DNA of 64,000 nucleotides from Amycolatopsis sp. NBC_00345 (GCF_036116635.1 NZ_CP107995.1:9858001-9922000), one strand, 5' to 3'. Positions 49,321 to 59,247 are shown, counted from the stretch's first letter. Program-made: numbers and translations. The notes: a model not told the origin generated them from the sequence alone.

Positions 49321-50706
49321 TCAGCGCCCGATTTCCACGTCGCCGAGCACACCCAGCGCGTCCGGGACCAGCACCGCCGCCGAGTGGTAGGCACTGACCA
49401 GATAGGACGTCACGGCCCGGTCGCCCACGCCCATGAACCGCACGTTGAGCCCCGGCTGGTACTCGTCGGGCAGCGCGGCGGGCCGCAGCCCGATCACGCC
49501 GTTGTCCTCCTCCCCGGTACGCAGCACCAGGATCGACGTGGTGCCGCTTTCGGTGATCGGGATCTTGTCGCACGGCAGCAGCGGCACCCCGCGCCACGCG
49601 GTGACGCGGCGGCCGTCGACGATGGTGTTCGCCGGGTACAGCCCGAGCGCGGTGCACTCGCGGCCGAACGCGGCGATCGCCTTGGGGTGGGCCAGGAAGA
49701 ACCGCGACTTGCGCCGGCGGCACAGCAGCTCGTCGAGGTCGTCCGGCGTCGGCGGCCCGGTGCGCGTGGTGATCCGCTGGCCGAGGTCGGCGTTGTGCAG
49801 CAGGCCGAAGTCGGTGCTGTTGACCAGCTCGTGCTCCTGGCGCTCGCGCAGCGCCTCCACGGTCAGCCGCAGCTGCTGCTCCAGCTGGTTCATCGGCTGG
49901 TTGTAGAGGTCGGTGACCCGGTTGTGGGTGCGCAGGATCGTTTGCGCCACAGCGAGTTCGTACTCACGCGGTGAGGGGTCGTAGTCGACGTAGGTGCCGG
50001 GCAGCAGGACCTCGCCGTCGTGCCCGGCGGTCAGGTCGATGCTCGCTTCACCGGCCTTGTTGTGCGACTTCGCCGGGTTCGCCCGCACGTCGCGGATGTG
50101 CGCGCGCAGGCTGTCGGCCCGCCCGTTGAGCCGCTCGAACGCCTCGGCCGTCAGCGTCAGCACGATGCAGCGCGTGAGGGCCTTCGCGGTGAACGCCCAG
50201 CCGCCCGCGTCGCCACCGAGCAGTTCACCGCCGAAGTGGTCGCCCTCGGTGAGGGTGCCGAGGTGCGCGTCTTCGCCGTACTGTCCCGGCGTGGTCCGGC
50301 CGATCTTGCCGAAGGCCAGCAGCTGCACCGAGTCCAGCGGCGAGCCCGCCGTGACGATCGTGTCGCCCGCCTCGTACTCGCGTTGTTCGAACCGCTCCGC
50401 CAACGCCGACAGCGCGTCCGCGTCGCCGAAACCGCGCAGCAACGGCAGTTCCGCCAGCTCGGCCGGGATGACCTGCACCCGCGCGCCGGTGTTGAAGAAG
50501 CTCACCCGGCCGTCGCCGACGGTGTAGGTGAGCCGCCGGTTGACGCGGTACGAACCGGCGGGCACCTCCACCCACGGCAGCTGCGAGAGCAGCCACCGCG
50601 GCGTGATGCCGCGCATCTGCGGCAGCGACTTGGTGGTGGTGGCGAGGGTGCGGGCCGCCCGGGTGGAGAGGCTGAGCGGAACGCGGGGTTCTTCCGTGAC
50701 GGTCAT
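49321..50706 (-). CDS. Family 2B encapsulin shell protein, copy 1
   Basis: 461 residues, ATG 50706, GAGG 7 nt upstream and ATGA-coupled to the proline-rich gene. Residues 1-85 are the N-terminal HK97-type part (ARTLATTTKSLPQMRGITPRWLLSQLPWVEV), about 88-205 an inserted cNMP-binding domain, and about 220-461 the remaining HK97 fold (DYDPSPREYELAVAQTILR, NQPMNQLEQQLRLTVEALRERQEHELVN, FLAHPKAIAAFGRECTALGLYP, VSAYHSAAVLVPDALGVLGDVEIG). The phosphate-binding cassette of the CNB domain lacks the usual FGE...R residues. The protein should assemble into an icosahedral shell, probably mixed with copy 2. Confidence 0.85.
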   Translation of the reverse strand: MTVTEEPRVPLSLSTRAARTLATTTKSLPQMRGITPRWLLSQLPWVEVPAGSYRVNRRLTYTVGDGRVSFFNTGARVQVIPAELAELPLLRGFGDADALSALAERFEQREYEAGDTIVTAGSPLDSVQLLAFGKIGRTTPGQYGEDAHLGTLTEGDHFGGELLGGDAGGWAFTAKALTRCIVLTLTAEAFERLNGRADSLRAHIRDVRANPAKSHNKAGEASIDLTAGHDGEVLLPGTYVDYDPSPREYELAVAQTILRTHNRVTDLYNQPMNQLEQQLRLTVEALRERQEHELVNSTDFGLLHNADLGQRITTRTGPPTPDDLDELLCRRRKSRFFLAHPKAIAAFGRECTALGLYPANTIVDGRRVTAWRGVPLLPCDKIPITESGTTSILVLRTGEEDNGVIGLRPAALPDEYQPGLNVRFMGVGDRAVTSYLVSAYHSAAVLVPDALGVLGDVEIGR

Positions 50707-51014
50707 GCGGGTCCTCGCTTGTCAGGACGGGGTGGCTCGGGGGCTTCCGGCGGCCGCGCGCCGGCGGGCCTCGGCACGATCCGGGCGGCGGTGGTGCCGA
50801 GCCCGGTCGGGCCGAAGACCGACGGCGGCAGTGGCACCGGCCCGTGCTGCGGCGGCTGCGGTGCTTGGCCAGGCCGCGGCGGTTGTCCGTGCTGCGGCGG
50901 AAGCGGTGCTTGGCCGGGCCGTGGCGGCGGTTGCCGGTGCTGCGCCGAAAGCGGCGCCCCAGGCCGTGGCGGTTCGGCTTCCGCCGGGCGCGGCGGCGTG
51001 GTCGGGGTGGCCAT
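50703..51014 (-). CDS. Proline-rich protein between the two encapsulin genes
   Basis: 103 residues, ATG 51014, starting 2 nt after the stop of shell gene 2 and sharing ATGA with the start of shell gene 1. About 35% Pro, rich in Gln, Gly, Arg, no membrane segment. Two tandem copies of a 15-16-residue unit PPRPGQAPxPPQHG (about 29-58) precede PSVFGPTGLGTTAARI (64-79), then a basic Pro-rich tail. The GPTGxGT motif also occurs, to my recollection, in the disordered N-terminus of encapsulated 2-methylisoborneol synthases. Since the cargo enzyme here lacks such an extension, this may be a detached cargo-loading or adaptor chain. It could instead be a linker of no function. Confidence 0.7.
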   Translation of the reverse strand: MATPTTPPRPAEAEPPRPGAPLSAQHRQPPPRPGQAPLPPQHGQPPRPGQAPQPPQHGPVPLPPSVFGPTGLGTTAARIVPRPAGARPPEAPEPPRPDKRGPA

Positions 51015-51016
51015 GC

Positions 51017-52429
<1,413 letters not shown>

Positions 52430-52938
52430 AGCGAAAACCACCTATCGTCGATTTTCGGGCAGGGAAGCTCGGGGTGAAATGAAGATCGTCTTTGTTCTGC
52501 GATTACCTCGCATCGGCGCACCGGAATGAACATATCAAGCCGACTGGACCCGACAATCACACGATCGTGTTCCTGGAACTAGTTCACCTGTTTGCCGAAC
52601 AACAATCGGACATTTTTTGACCGTTGCCGGAGCGTTATTTCGGAAATGATCTTTCCGGTCCGGTGGCTCGTCACCGACGGTCCGAGGGCGTCACCCGGTC
52701 GGGAACAATTCGGGGAAATCGCCGTACTTTCCCAGGGTGGAGCGGGGCTTCGAGGCGGCCGTGACCGCTTCCGATTGCTCCGTTCCGGCGATTCACAGGG
52801 CCGACTGGGGCCACTCGATGGAAAAGGAGAGACTCGCCTTGTCGCCCCCTATTCACCTGACTAGCTTGAGCGGAGCCCGTCCGGGCCCATTCGCCGAATG
52901 GTGACGCGGGACAGCGGTGCGAGGGTGAAAGGGTGCGG
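52430..52938. other. 509-bp divergent gap upstream of the encapsulin operon
   Basis: AT-richer than its surroundings. It contains the encapsulin promoter with two palindromes (annotated separately) and, nearer the DUF4239 gene, no recognisable motif. A 90-codon open frame at 52592-52864 lacks a ribosome-binding site and protein-like composition and is not called. Confidence 0.45.
52529..52585 (-). promoter_or_regulatory. Encapsulin operon promoter with adjacent palindromes
   Basis: Minus strand: -35 TTGTCG (52556-52551), 16-bp spacer, -10 TATGTT (52534-52529). The perfect 12-bp palindrome ACACGATCGTGT (52559-52570) begins 2 bp upstream of the -35, and the 10-bp palindrome GAACTAGTTC (52576-52585) lies 5 bp further. 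Two palindromes just above a -35 suit an activator or co-operative repressor. Confidence 0.5.
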
Positions 52939-53700
52939 ATGAACGTCTACCTGACCGGGATCTTCTGGGTGGTCGGTGCCGCCGTACTGGCGGCGGTGAT
53001 CGGCTACCTGGTAAGGCGCTTCGGCTGGGACGAAGGTCGTCGTGACAACAACGACGCGGCCGGGCAGGTGTTCACCATCGTCGGCGGCCTGCACGCCGTG
53101 CTCGTCGCTTTTGTGCTCATCTCGCTGTTCGACAACGTCAGCACCGCGCGCGCGGGCTCCTACACCGAGGCTGACGGCCTCGTCGCGATGAGCTGGGCCG
53201 CCGACTCGCTGCCCGGCGACACCGGCGCGAAGGTCCATCAGCTGGCCTCGGCCTACGCCACCACGGTCCAGCGCCAGGAATGGCCGCGGCTCGCCGACGG
53301 CGGCGCGATGCCCGACACCGGCTGGAACCAGCTCAGCCAGCTGAGCAAGACGATCGCGGGGGCGCAGGCCGGCGACGACTGGGCGAACGACCGTAAAACC
53401 GAGGCAGCGAACCAGCTCTGGCAGGTCTACCAGGCGCGCCAGGCCCGGCTCACCGCCTCGGCGGCCAGCGGCGTCGGCTCCGTCGTGTGGTTCGCGCTGA
53501 TCCTCGGCAGCTTCATCTCCGTGCTGTTGCCCAACCTCTTCGGCGGCACGCGCATGGCCGCGCACCTGGTGATCGTGTCCACCCTGGCCGGCACGATCGC
53601 CCTGTTGCTGTATGCGATCTTCCAGCTGCAGAACCCGTTCTCCGGCGGGGCGAACATCCAGCCGGACGCGTTCGCTTCCGCGCTGGCGCGGCTTTCCTGA
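52939..53700 (+). CDS. DUF4239-type bestrophin-like membrane protein
   Basis: 253 residues from ATG 52939 with GAAAGGG 5 nt upstream; GTG 52933 is an equal alternative. Two membrane helices at the N-terminus (IFWVVGAAVLAAVIGYLVRRF, FTIVGGLHAVLVAFVLISLFD) and two near the C-terminus flank a cytosolic helical domain with NNDAAGQ and SYTEADGLVAMSWAADSLPG. Topology and the EAxxLxxM-like motif match the DUF4239 family. Function unknown; possible channel. Confidence 0.75.
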   Translation: MNVYLTGIFWVVGAAVLAAVIGYLVRRFGWDEGRRDNNDAAGQVFTIVGGLHAVLVAFVLISLFDNVSTARAGSYTEADGLVAMSWAADSLPGDTGAKVHQLASAYATTVQRQEWPRLADGGAMPDTGWNQLSQLSKTIAGAQAGDDWANDRKTEAANQLWQVYQARQARLTASAASGVGSVVWFALILGSFISVLLPNLFGGTRMAAHLVIVSTLAGTIALLLYAIFQLQNPFSGGANIQPDAFASALARLS

Positions 53701-53705
53701 CCGCC

Positions 53706-54983
53706 GTGCGCCACGCCCGACTCCTGCCCGCGCTGGCCGCCGCCGTCGCCGTATCCGGGCTGCTGGCCGTGTCCGGCCTGCTCAGCCCGCCCGGCCGGAC
53801 GTCTGCCGCGGCGGACTCCACCTGCGACATCCTGCAGGTGGAGAACGAACTCCCCGGCTCGTCGTCGGCCGTGCGCATCACCCTGCCGTCCGGGGAACGC
53901 CGCGAACTCGGCGAGACCGGCTACGCGCTCAACGCGATCGCGTACTCCGCCGAGCAGAACATGGTGTACGGCGTCGCCGACGCCCCGCGCCACGGCCTGT
54001 TCCACGACGGCGCCCACGCCGTGGAGATCTCTCGCTCCGGGGACGTCACCGACCTCGGCCCGGTCGGGCGCGAGGGCCGCCGCGGCGGGTGGAGCTGGGC
54101 CACCGGCGCGACGGCCGGCGCGATCGACGGCACCACCTGGTACCTGCAGCGCGCCAACAATCTGTACACAGTGGACATCGACCCGGCGAGCCCGGACTAC
54201 CTCACCGTGACCGGCCGCGTGCAGTTGCGTCCCGTGGTGCTGTCCTCCGGCGTCGACGACTTCGCCTACGACCCGGCGACCGGACTGCTGTACGGCGTCT
54301 CCATGTCGTTCGCGGGCCACGGCCGCGTGGTCACGATCGACCCGCGGACCGGGCACGTGGAACCGTTGCCAGGACTGCGTTTCCCTGATGCGAGCGCGTA
54401 CGGGGCCGTGGTGCTGGGGCCGGACAACGCGCTGTACGCGACCGCGAACCGGATCGGCTACCGCAGCGTCACGTATCGGCTTCCCCTCGACGGTTCCGGT
54501 CCGGCGGTGGAGATCGGTACCGGCCCGCCGCTGGTCAGTTCCGACGCGGCGGGCTGCTTGGTGTCCTCACCGCCTCCGCCGTCCTCCTCGACGCCGCCAC
54601 CTCCGTCGTCGTCGAGCCCGCCGCCGTCGTCCTCTTCGAGCCCGCCTCCGCCACCACCGTCGTCCCCGAGCCCCACGCCGACGCCCGCCCCACTGCCGTT
54701 GCCCCCGGTGCCTCCGCCGCCGGACGCGCCGGTGCTCGTGGAGCAGCCGTCGCCGGAACCGCGGCAGGACACCCCGACGCCGTCCGAGTCCCCGGCGCCG
54801 GCGCCGGCCGAGCCCCCCGCTCCGAGCCCGACGCCGTCCGGGCGGCCCAAGCCCAAGCCGAGCTCCGCACCGGTCGACAACACCGCGGCCCACGTCAAGG
54901 AGCAGCGCCGCTGGGGCCTGACCGTACTGATCCTGGTGCTCGGCACGGGTGCCGCCGTCGGGCATGTGAGACGCGGCCGTTAA
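53706..54983 (+). CDS. Secreted beta-propeller (DUF6923-like) protein with Pro/Ser stalk and C-terminal membrane helix
   Basis: 425 residues from GTG 53706. Signal peptide (LLPALAAAVAVSGLLAVSGLLS), a propeller-like domain with repeated YGVxD, YAxDPATGLLYGVS, AYGAVVLGPDNALYAT blades (about 40-280), a 130-residue stalk of SSPPPP and PSPTPT repeats, and a last hydrophobic helix WGLTVLILVLGTGAAVGH followed by RRGR, as in wall-spanning surface proteins. Weak ribosome-binding site. Ligand unknown. Confidence 0.75.
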   Translation: MRHARLLPALAAAVAVSGLLAVSGLLSPPGRTSAAADSTCDILQVENELPGSSSAVRITLPSGERRELGETGYALNAIAYSAEQNMVYGVADAPRHGLFHDGAHAVEISRSGDVTDLGPVGREGRRGGWSWATGATAGAIDGTTWYLQRANNLYTVDIDPASPDYLTVTGRVQLRPVVLSSGVDDFAYDPATGLLYGVSMSFAGHGRVVTIDPRTGHVEPLPGLRFPDASAYGAVVLGPDNALYATANRIGYRSVTYRLPLDGSGPAVEIGTGPPLVSSDAAGCLVSSPPPPSSSTPPPPSSSSPPPSSSSSPPPPPPSSPSPTPTPAPLPLPPVPPPPDAPVLVEQPSPEPRQDTPTPSESPAPAPAEPPAPSPTPSGRPKPKPSSAPVDNTAAHVKEQRRWGLTVLILVLGTGAAVGHVRRGR

Positions 54984-55031
54984 CCCGGGTTTCGCCTCGA
55001 AGACGGCCACCGTCCAACTCGGCCGCGAAGA

Positions 55032-55067
55032 CTCCTCCTCCGGCGTCGCTCGACGCCGGAGGAGGAG
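55032..55067 (+). promoter_or_regulatory. Hairpin that hides the Shine-Dalgarno of the phytase-like gene
   Basis: 17-bp perfect stem (55032-55048 with 55051-55067, 2-nt loop). The right arm ends in GGAGGAGGAG, the ribosome-binding site, 7 nt before ATG 55075. Such a stable stem would strongly limit translation initiation unless opened, or it may terminate transcription from the upstream gene. Confidence 0.6.
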
Positions 55068-55074
55068 AACACGG

Positions 55075-56733
55075 ATGAAGCGCGTGAGATTCGGGGTCGT
55101 CGCGGGGCTGCTCGCTCTGCCGTTGGCGGCGACGGGCACGGCGTCGGGTTCGGTGCCGGGCCCGGTTTCGGGCAGTGGCCACCAGCCCACCGCCCGTGAC
55201 GACCACTACCGGGCGCGGTCCGGGCAGACCCTGCAGGTCCGCGGAGACGGCGTGCTCGGCAACGACGCGCTCGGCTCCCGCGGTTGGCCCGGCACCGAAA
55301 CACTGGCCTCCGGAGGTTCCGTGGTCCGGCACACCGCGCCCGCGCACGGCTCCCTCACGATCGGCGCCGACGGTGCGTTCCGCTACACCCCCGCGCCCGG
55401 CTTCCACGGCCAGGACACCTTCACCTACACGGCGTCGGACGCCGTCCGGCTGTACCCGACGGACCTGCCGCCGCTCGCGACGATCGGCGGCGTGCCCCTC
55501 ACCGGCGGCGCCTACGGTTCCGCGCTGACGCCGGTGCCGGGGGCGCCCGGCGAGTTCTACGGCCTCACCGACCGCGGCCCCAACGTCGACGCCCCTGACG
55601 GGTCCAAAGTGGAGCCGCTGCCCGCGTTCGACCCCTCGATCGGCCGGTTCCGGCTCCGCGACGGGAAAGCCGTGCTGGAGAAGAAGATCCCGCTGCGCGC
55701 CGCCGACGGCACGCCGTACAACGGACAGGTCAGCACCAGCGCCGACACCGGCGAGAAGATCATGGACCTCAACGGCAAGCCGCTGCCCGCGTCGCCCGGC
55801 GGTTACGACTCCGAGGGCCTGGTGGCCCAGCGCGACGGCACGTTCTGGGTGTCGGACGAGTACGGCCCGTTCATCACGCACTTCCGCGCCGACGGCCGCG
55901 CGATCGAGCGGCTCTCGCCCTTCGACGGCTCGCTGCCGAAGGAGCTGAAGTACCGCGTGCCCAACAAGGGCATGGAAGGCCTCGCCGTCACCCCGGACGG
56001 CCGGACGCTCGTCGGCATCATGCAGTCCGCGCTGCAGCAGCCGGACCTGACCAAGAAGCCCGGCAACGTCACCACGCTGCGGATCGTCACCGTCGACCTG
56101 AAGACGCGCGCGACGCACGAGTACCTCTACCTGCTCGACAACCCCGACGACACGGGCACGGCGGTCAGCGAGATCACCGCGCTGTCGCCGACGAAGTTCC
56201 TCGTGGACGAGCGCGACGGCGCGTTCGAGCCCGGCGCGTACAAGAAGCTGTTCGAGATCGACCTGACCGGCGCGACCGACGTCGGGCCGGGGGAGAAGGT
56301 GAAGGACGCGCCGTACGACGCGGCGAAGGGCGGCCTGCTCGTCGGCGACGACCAGCGGAGCATCGACGCCTACGTCGGCAAGGACACCACCGACGAGGCC
56401 GTGAAGGATCTCGCGAAGGTGGGCGTGCGGCCCGTGTCGAAGAAGCTGTACGTCGACCTCGGCGCGCTGGTCACGAACCTCGACCCGGCCGGCGGCTTCT
56501 TCGGCCACGACAAGGTGGAGGGCGTCGCGACCACCGACGGCGGCCGGACCCTGGTGATCAGCAACGACAACGACTTCGGCATCGACGGGGTGGCGAACAG
56601 CGCCGCGCCGTACACCCTGCACCCGAAGACGCTGCCGGACGGCCGGACGGACGACGGCGAGTACCTGGCCGTGGACACCACGAAGCTCCCGGCGCGCACC
56701 AGCACCGCGACCGTGACGATCGACGTCCGCTAG
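55075..56733 (+). CDS. Secreted esterase-like/phytase-like protein with an Ig-type domain
   Basis: 552 residues, ATG 55075. Signal peptide (VVAGLLALPLAATGTASG). Residues about 35-125 form a VCBS/cadherin-like Ig domain (VLGNDALGS, GSLTIGADGAFRYTPAPGFHGQDTFTYTASD). Residues 130-550 match the "esterase-like activity of phytase" beta-propeller: EFYGLTDRGPNVD, GGYDSEGLVAQRDGTFWVSDEYGPFITHF, NKGMEGLAVTPDG, DKVEGVATTDGGRTLVISNDNDFG. Probably an extracellular phosphoesterase; metal ligands are conserved. Its stop shares CTAG with the stop of the convergent gene. Confidence 0.85.
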   Translation: MKRVRFGVVAGLLALPLAATGTASGSVPGPVSGSGHQPTARDDHYRARSGQTLQVRGDGVLGNDALGSRGWPGTETLASGGSVVRHTAPAHGSLTIGADGAFRYTPAPGFHGQDTFTYTASDAVRLYPTDLPPLATIGGVPLTGGAYGSALTPVPGAPGEFYGLTDRGPNVDAPDGSKVEPLPAFDPSIGRFRLRDGKAVLEKKIPLRAADGTPYNGQVSTSADTGEKIMDLNGKPLPASPGGYDSEGLVAQRDGTFWVSDEYGPFITHFRADGRAIERLSPFDGSLPKELKYRVPNKGMEGLAVTPDGRTLVGIMQSALQQPDLTKKPGNVTTLRIVTVDLKTRATHEYLYLLDNPDDTGTAVSEITALSPTKFLVDERDGAFEPGAYKKLFEIDLTGATDVGPGEKVKDAPYDAAKGGLLVGDDQRSIDAYVGKDTTDEAVKDLAKVGVRPVSKKLYVDLGALVTNLDPAGGFFGHDKVEGVATTDGGRTLVISNDNDFGIDGVANSAAPYTLHPKTLPDGRTDDGEYLAVDTTKLPARTSTATVTIDVR

Positions 56734-57746
56734 TACTTGTACTGGTCCACATTGTCCTGGGTGATCCGCAGCGGGTCGCCCAGGAGGATGGTCTTCGCGG
56801 TCGCGTCGTACTTCACCGTCGGCAGTTCGAGGCTGACGTTGTTGCTGGGGCCGAGCGGCTTGCCCTGGGCGAGCTGCTCGGCCGTCCACGCGGTGAGGTA
56901 GCCGAGTGCCTCGACGTCCCACAGCACCGACATCGAAGACGAGCCGTCGAGCAGGTACGGCTTCATCGTCTGCGGCGTGCCGACGCCGACGGTGTACACC
57001 TGACCGATCTTCTGCTGGTCGCGCACGGCCTGCGCGACGCCGGGCGCGGCCGTGGTGCACTGCCCGATCAGCCCGGTCAGGTCCGGGTGCTGGATGAGGA
57101 CCTGCTTCGCGAGCGTCGTCGCGGCTGCGGTGTCCTCGCCGGCGTAGACGGTATCGACGATCTGTGCTTTGGGGTAATGCTCCGCGGTGTAGGCCTTCTC
57201 GACGGCGGTCCACGCGTTGAGGTTCGCCGCGGTCGCCCCGCACGAGACGATGGCGAACTTGCCGGCGCCGCCGGTCTTGGCCATCAGCGCGTCGACCAGC
57301 GCGGTGCCGACCCCGTCGGCGGTGGCCTGGTTGACGAACACCTCACGCTGCGAGCCCGCCGCGTCGGTGTCGGTGGTGAGCACGTGGATGCCCTGCGCCC
57401 GCGCGTCCGCGATCACGGGCGCGAGCGAGGCGGGGTCGTTGGGCGCCACGGCGATCACGTTCACGTGCTCGGTGATCAGGTCACGCAGGATGGCCGTCTG
57501 CGCCGCGGGGTCGACCGTCGCGGGCCCGCGGGTGATCCACTGCGCGCCCAGCTGCTGCGCCGCGCTCAGCCCGCCCGCGTTCATCGCGTCGAAGTACGGG
57601 ATGCCCGCGACCTTCGGCACGAACGCGATCTTGACCGGCGCGTCCGGCGGCGCCTGCCCGAGCCCGCTCGAGCAGCCCACGAGGATGGCCACCAGCCCGA
57701 GCAGCGCCACGACGCCCAGCACGAGCGTCTTCGTCGGCCCTCGCAT
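56730..57746 (-). CDS. Orphan sugar-type ABC substrate-binding lipoprotein (RhaS/LsrB-like)
   Basis: 338 residues from ATG 57746, with AAGGA 9 nt upstream; ATG 57755 is possible but too close to that site. Lipobox ILVGCSSG. Type 1 periplasmic-binding fold: IAFVPKVAGIPYFDAMNAGGLSAAQQLGAQ, VNVIAVAPNDPASLAPVIADARAQGIHVLTTDTDA, and YLLDGSSSMSVLWDVEALGYLTAW, close to RhaS and LsrB binders. No permease or ATPase is adjacent, so it would share another transporter or serve sensing. Confidence 0.8.
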   Translation of the reverse strand: MRGPTKTLVLGVVALLGLVAILVGCSSGLGQAPPDAPVKIAFVPKVAGIPYFDAMNAGGLSAAQQLGAQWITRGPATVDPAAQTAILRDLITEHVNVIAVAPNDPASLAPVIADARAQGIHVLTTDTDAAGSQREVFVNQATADGVGTALVDALMAKTGGAGKFAIVSCGATAANLNAWTAVEKAYTAEHYPKAQIVDTVYAGEDTAAATTLAKQVLIQHPDLTGLIGQCTTAAPGVAQAVRDQQKIGQVYTVGVGTPQTMKPYLLDGSSSMSVLWDVEALGYLTAWTAEQLAQGKPLGPSNNVSLELPTVKYDATAKTILLGDPLRITQDNVDQYKY

Positions 57747-57882
57747 CCCCACCATTCCTTCTGCTCACGGTCTGCACGGTGGAGACCTGCAGGCAGAAGG
57801 TAGGGGAGACCGTTCACGGGGGTCAACCGGTTGTGTGCAAAGGGTTACTGAAGTGAGTTCATCGCGACGACGGCGCACCTGG

Positions 57883-57909
57883 TACCCGTTCGGGGTATGG
57901 GGTTAGTCT
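57883..57909 (+). promoter_or_regulatory. CsoR-like operator and leaderless -10 of the DUF6153 gene
   Basis: TACCC (57883-57887) and GGGTA (57893-57897) form an inverted repeat with 5-nt centre like copper-responsive CsoR sites. -10 TAGTCT at 57904-57909 is followed by 7 nt and ATG 57917, so the mRNA should be leaderless. Confidence 0.45.
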
Positions 57910-57916
57910 GTTTGCG

Positions 57917-58321
57917 ATGACACTCCGTCCGGCTGCTCCCGGTCCGGGCCCCGCTCGGGTCCCGGCCGCGTTCCTGGCGCGCTGGCTGTTGCTCAGCGCG
58001 GTGGTCCTGGGCGTCGTCACCATGCACCACGTGGCGGCGCCGGACTGTGCGGTGGCCGGTGTCTCGATGACCCACGCGTCCCACGCGGATGAGACGGCCG
58101 CACCGGCCGGGATGGACGGTGCGTCGCACTCGATGCTGCACCTCTGCCTGGCGGTCTTGCTGGCTGTCGCGGGACTGCTGCTGGCCGTCGCACTCGCGTG
58201 GCGGGCTGGGCGAGGACGTCCGGCAGTCGCGGGGCGGCCGGGCTCGGCGGGCGGCGCGCGACCACCGCCCTGGCGGAGCGGCAGAGAACTCCTCACCGCC
58301 TCCTGCGTGCTGCGGATCTGA
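57917..58321 (+). CDS. DUF6153-like small membrane protein
   Basis: 134 residues, ATG 57917 without a Shine-Dalgarno. Two membrane helices (WLLLSAVVLGVVTMHHV and LHLCLAVLLAVAGLLLAVALAW) with an external loop rich in His and Met (MTHASHADETAAPAGMDGASHSMLH) and a Pro/Arg-rich tail with one Cys. Similar proteins sit beside DUF305 copper proteins. The His/Met loop suggests metal binding. Probably co-transcribed with the DUF305 gene, 57 nt downstream. Confidence 0.7.
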   Translation: MTLRPAAPGPGPARVPAAFLARWLLLSAVVLGVVTMHHVAAPDCAVAGVSMTHASHADETAAPAGMDGASHSMLHLCLAVLLAVAGLLLAVALAWRAGRGRPAVAGRPGSAGGARPPPWRSGRELLTASCVLRI

Positions 58322-58378
58322 GTGGACCGGGTTTCCCGTGTCCATTTGATTCGCCGTACCCAGTGAGGAAGAGAAACC

Positions 58379-59020
58379 ATGAAACGCAAGTTCCTGGCGG
58401 GCTTCGTGCTGCCCGTGATCGCCGTTGTACTGGTCGGGTGCTCGGGCTCGCAGCAAGGCTCGTCACCGGGCTCGCAGCCGGGCCACAATGCCGCGGACGT
58501 CGCCTTCGCGCAGGGCATGGTCCCGCACCACCGGCAGGCCGTCGAGATGGCCGCGCCCGTGCCGCAGCACACCGCGAACCAGCGGGTGATCGGGCTCGCG
58601 AAGCAGATCCAACAGGCCCAGCAGCCCGAAATCGACCAGCTCACCGGCTGGCTGAAGACCTGGGGTGCGGCGCCGGCTGCCACCGCGGATGGCATGGGGG
58701 GTATGAGCGGCATGGACCACGGCGCTTCCCCGTCTGGCATGCCCACGTCCGGTGCGCCCATGCCGGGCACGTCTGCGCCGGGCACGTCCGGTGCGCCCAT
58801 GTCCGGCATGGTCGACACCGCGGGCTTGGATCAGCTGCGCGACCAGGCCTACGACCGCAAGTGGCTGGAGCTGATGATCCAGCACCACGAGGGCGCCATC
58901 ACCATGGCGCGCACCGAGCTGGCCCAGGGCCAGGACGCCGGCGCGAAGGCCATGGCCCAGCGCATCACCGACACCCAGCAGACCGAGATCGCCACGATGA
59001 AGTCCCTGCTCGGCAGCTGA
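58379..59020 (+). CDS. DUF305 lipoprotein, probable copper-binding
   Basis: 213 residues, ATG 58379. Lipobox VLVGCSGS. Two DUF305 helix-pair motifs, DVAFAQGMVPHHRQAVEMA and LELMIQHHEGAITMARTEL, frame a Met/Gly/His-rich middle (MGGMSGMDHGASPSGM... GAPMSGM) that can bind Cu(I). DUF305 proteins are ferritin-like helical bundles and often belong to copper-stress regulons. A terminator follows at 59071. Confidence 0.85.
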   Translation: MKRKFLAGFVLPVIAVVLVGCSGSQQGSSPGSQPGHNAADVAFAQGMVPHHRQAVEMAAPVPQHTANQRVIGLAKQIQQAQQPEIDQLTGWLKTWGAAPAATADGMGGMSGMDHGASPSGMPTSGAPMPGTSAPGTSGAPMSGMVDTAGLDQLRDQAYDRKWLELMIQHHEGAITMARTELAQGQDAGAKAMAQRITDTQQTEIATMKSLLGS

Positions 59021-59070
59021 TTTCGAGTGGTTTCCCCTGGCGGCCGCCTCGGTGAAACCCCGGCGGGGAG

Positions 59071-59107
59071 CGGCTTCGCGGAGTTCGATCCGGACTCCGC
59101 GAAGCCG
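59071..59107 (+). terminator. Terminator after the DUF305 gene
   Basis: CGGCTTCGCGGAGT (59071-59084) pairs perfectly with 59094-59107 around a 9-nt loop, 51 nt past the stop. Confidence 0.7.
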
Positions 59108-59247
59108 TCACCAAGCCGGGGCCAGGCCGCGATGAAGCCGCCACCGGTCCGTCACCAGACCCGCTGCGCCACGAAGTCCGGCTCTGCCCCTAGCCCAGCC
59201 AGACCTCGCGACCCAGGCGTGCTTCGTCTCACCACGCACTGCAACAA

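Noticed and set aside
52592..52864. 90-codon frame in the gap upstream of the encapsulin operon
   Set aside because: No ribosome-binding site and no leaderless -10; low-quality composition inside a promoter region.
54895..57243. 782-codon leftward frame opposite the phytase-like gene
   Set aside because: No motif, Arg/Val/Asp-rich shadow composition, and it crosses two well-supported genes.
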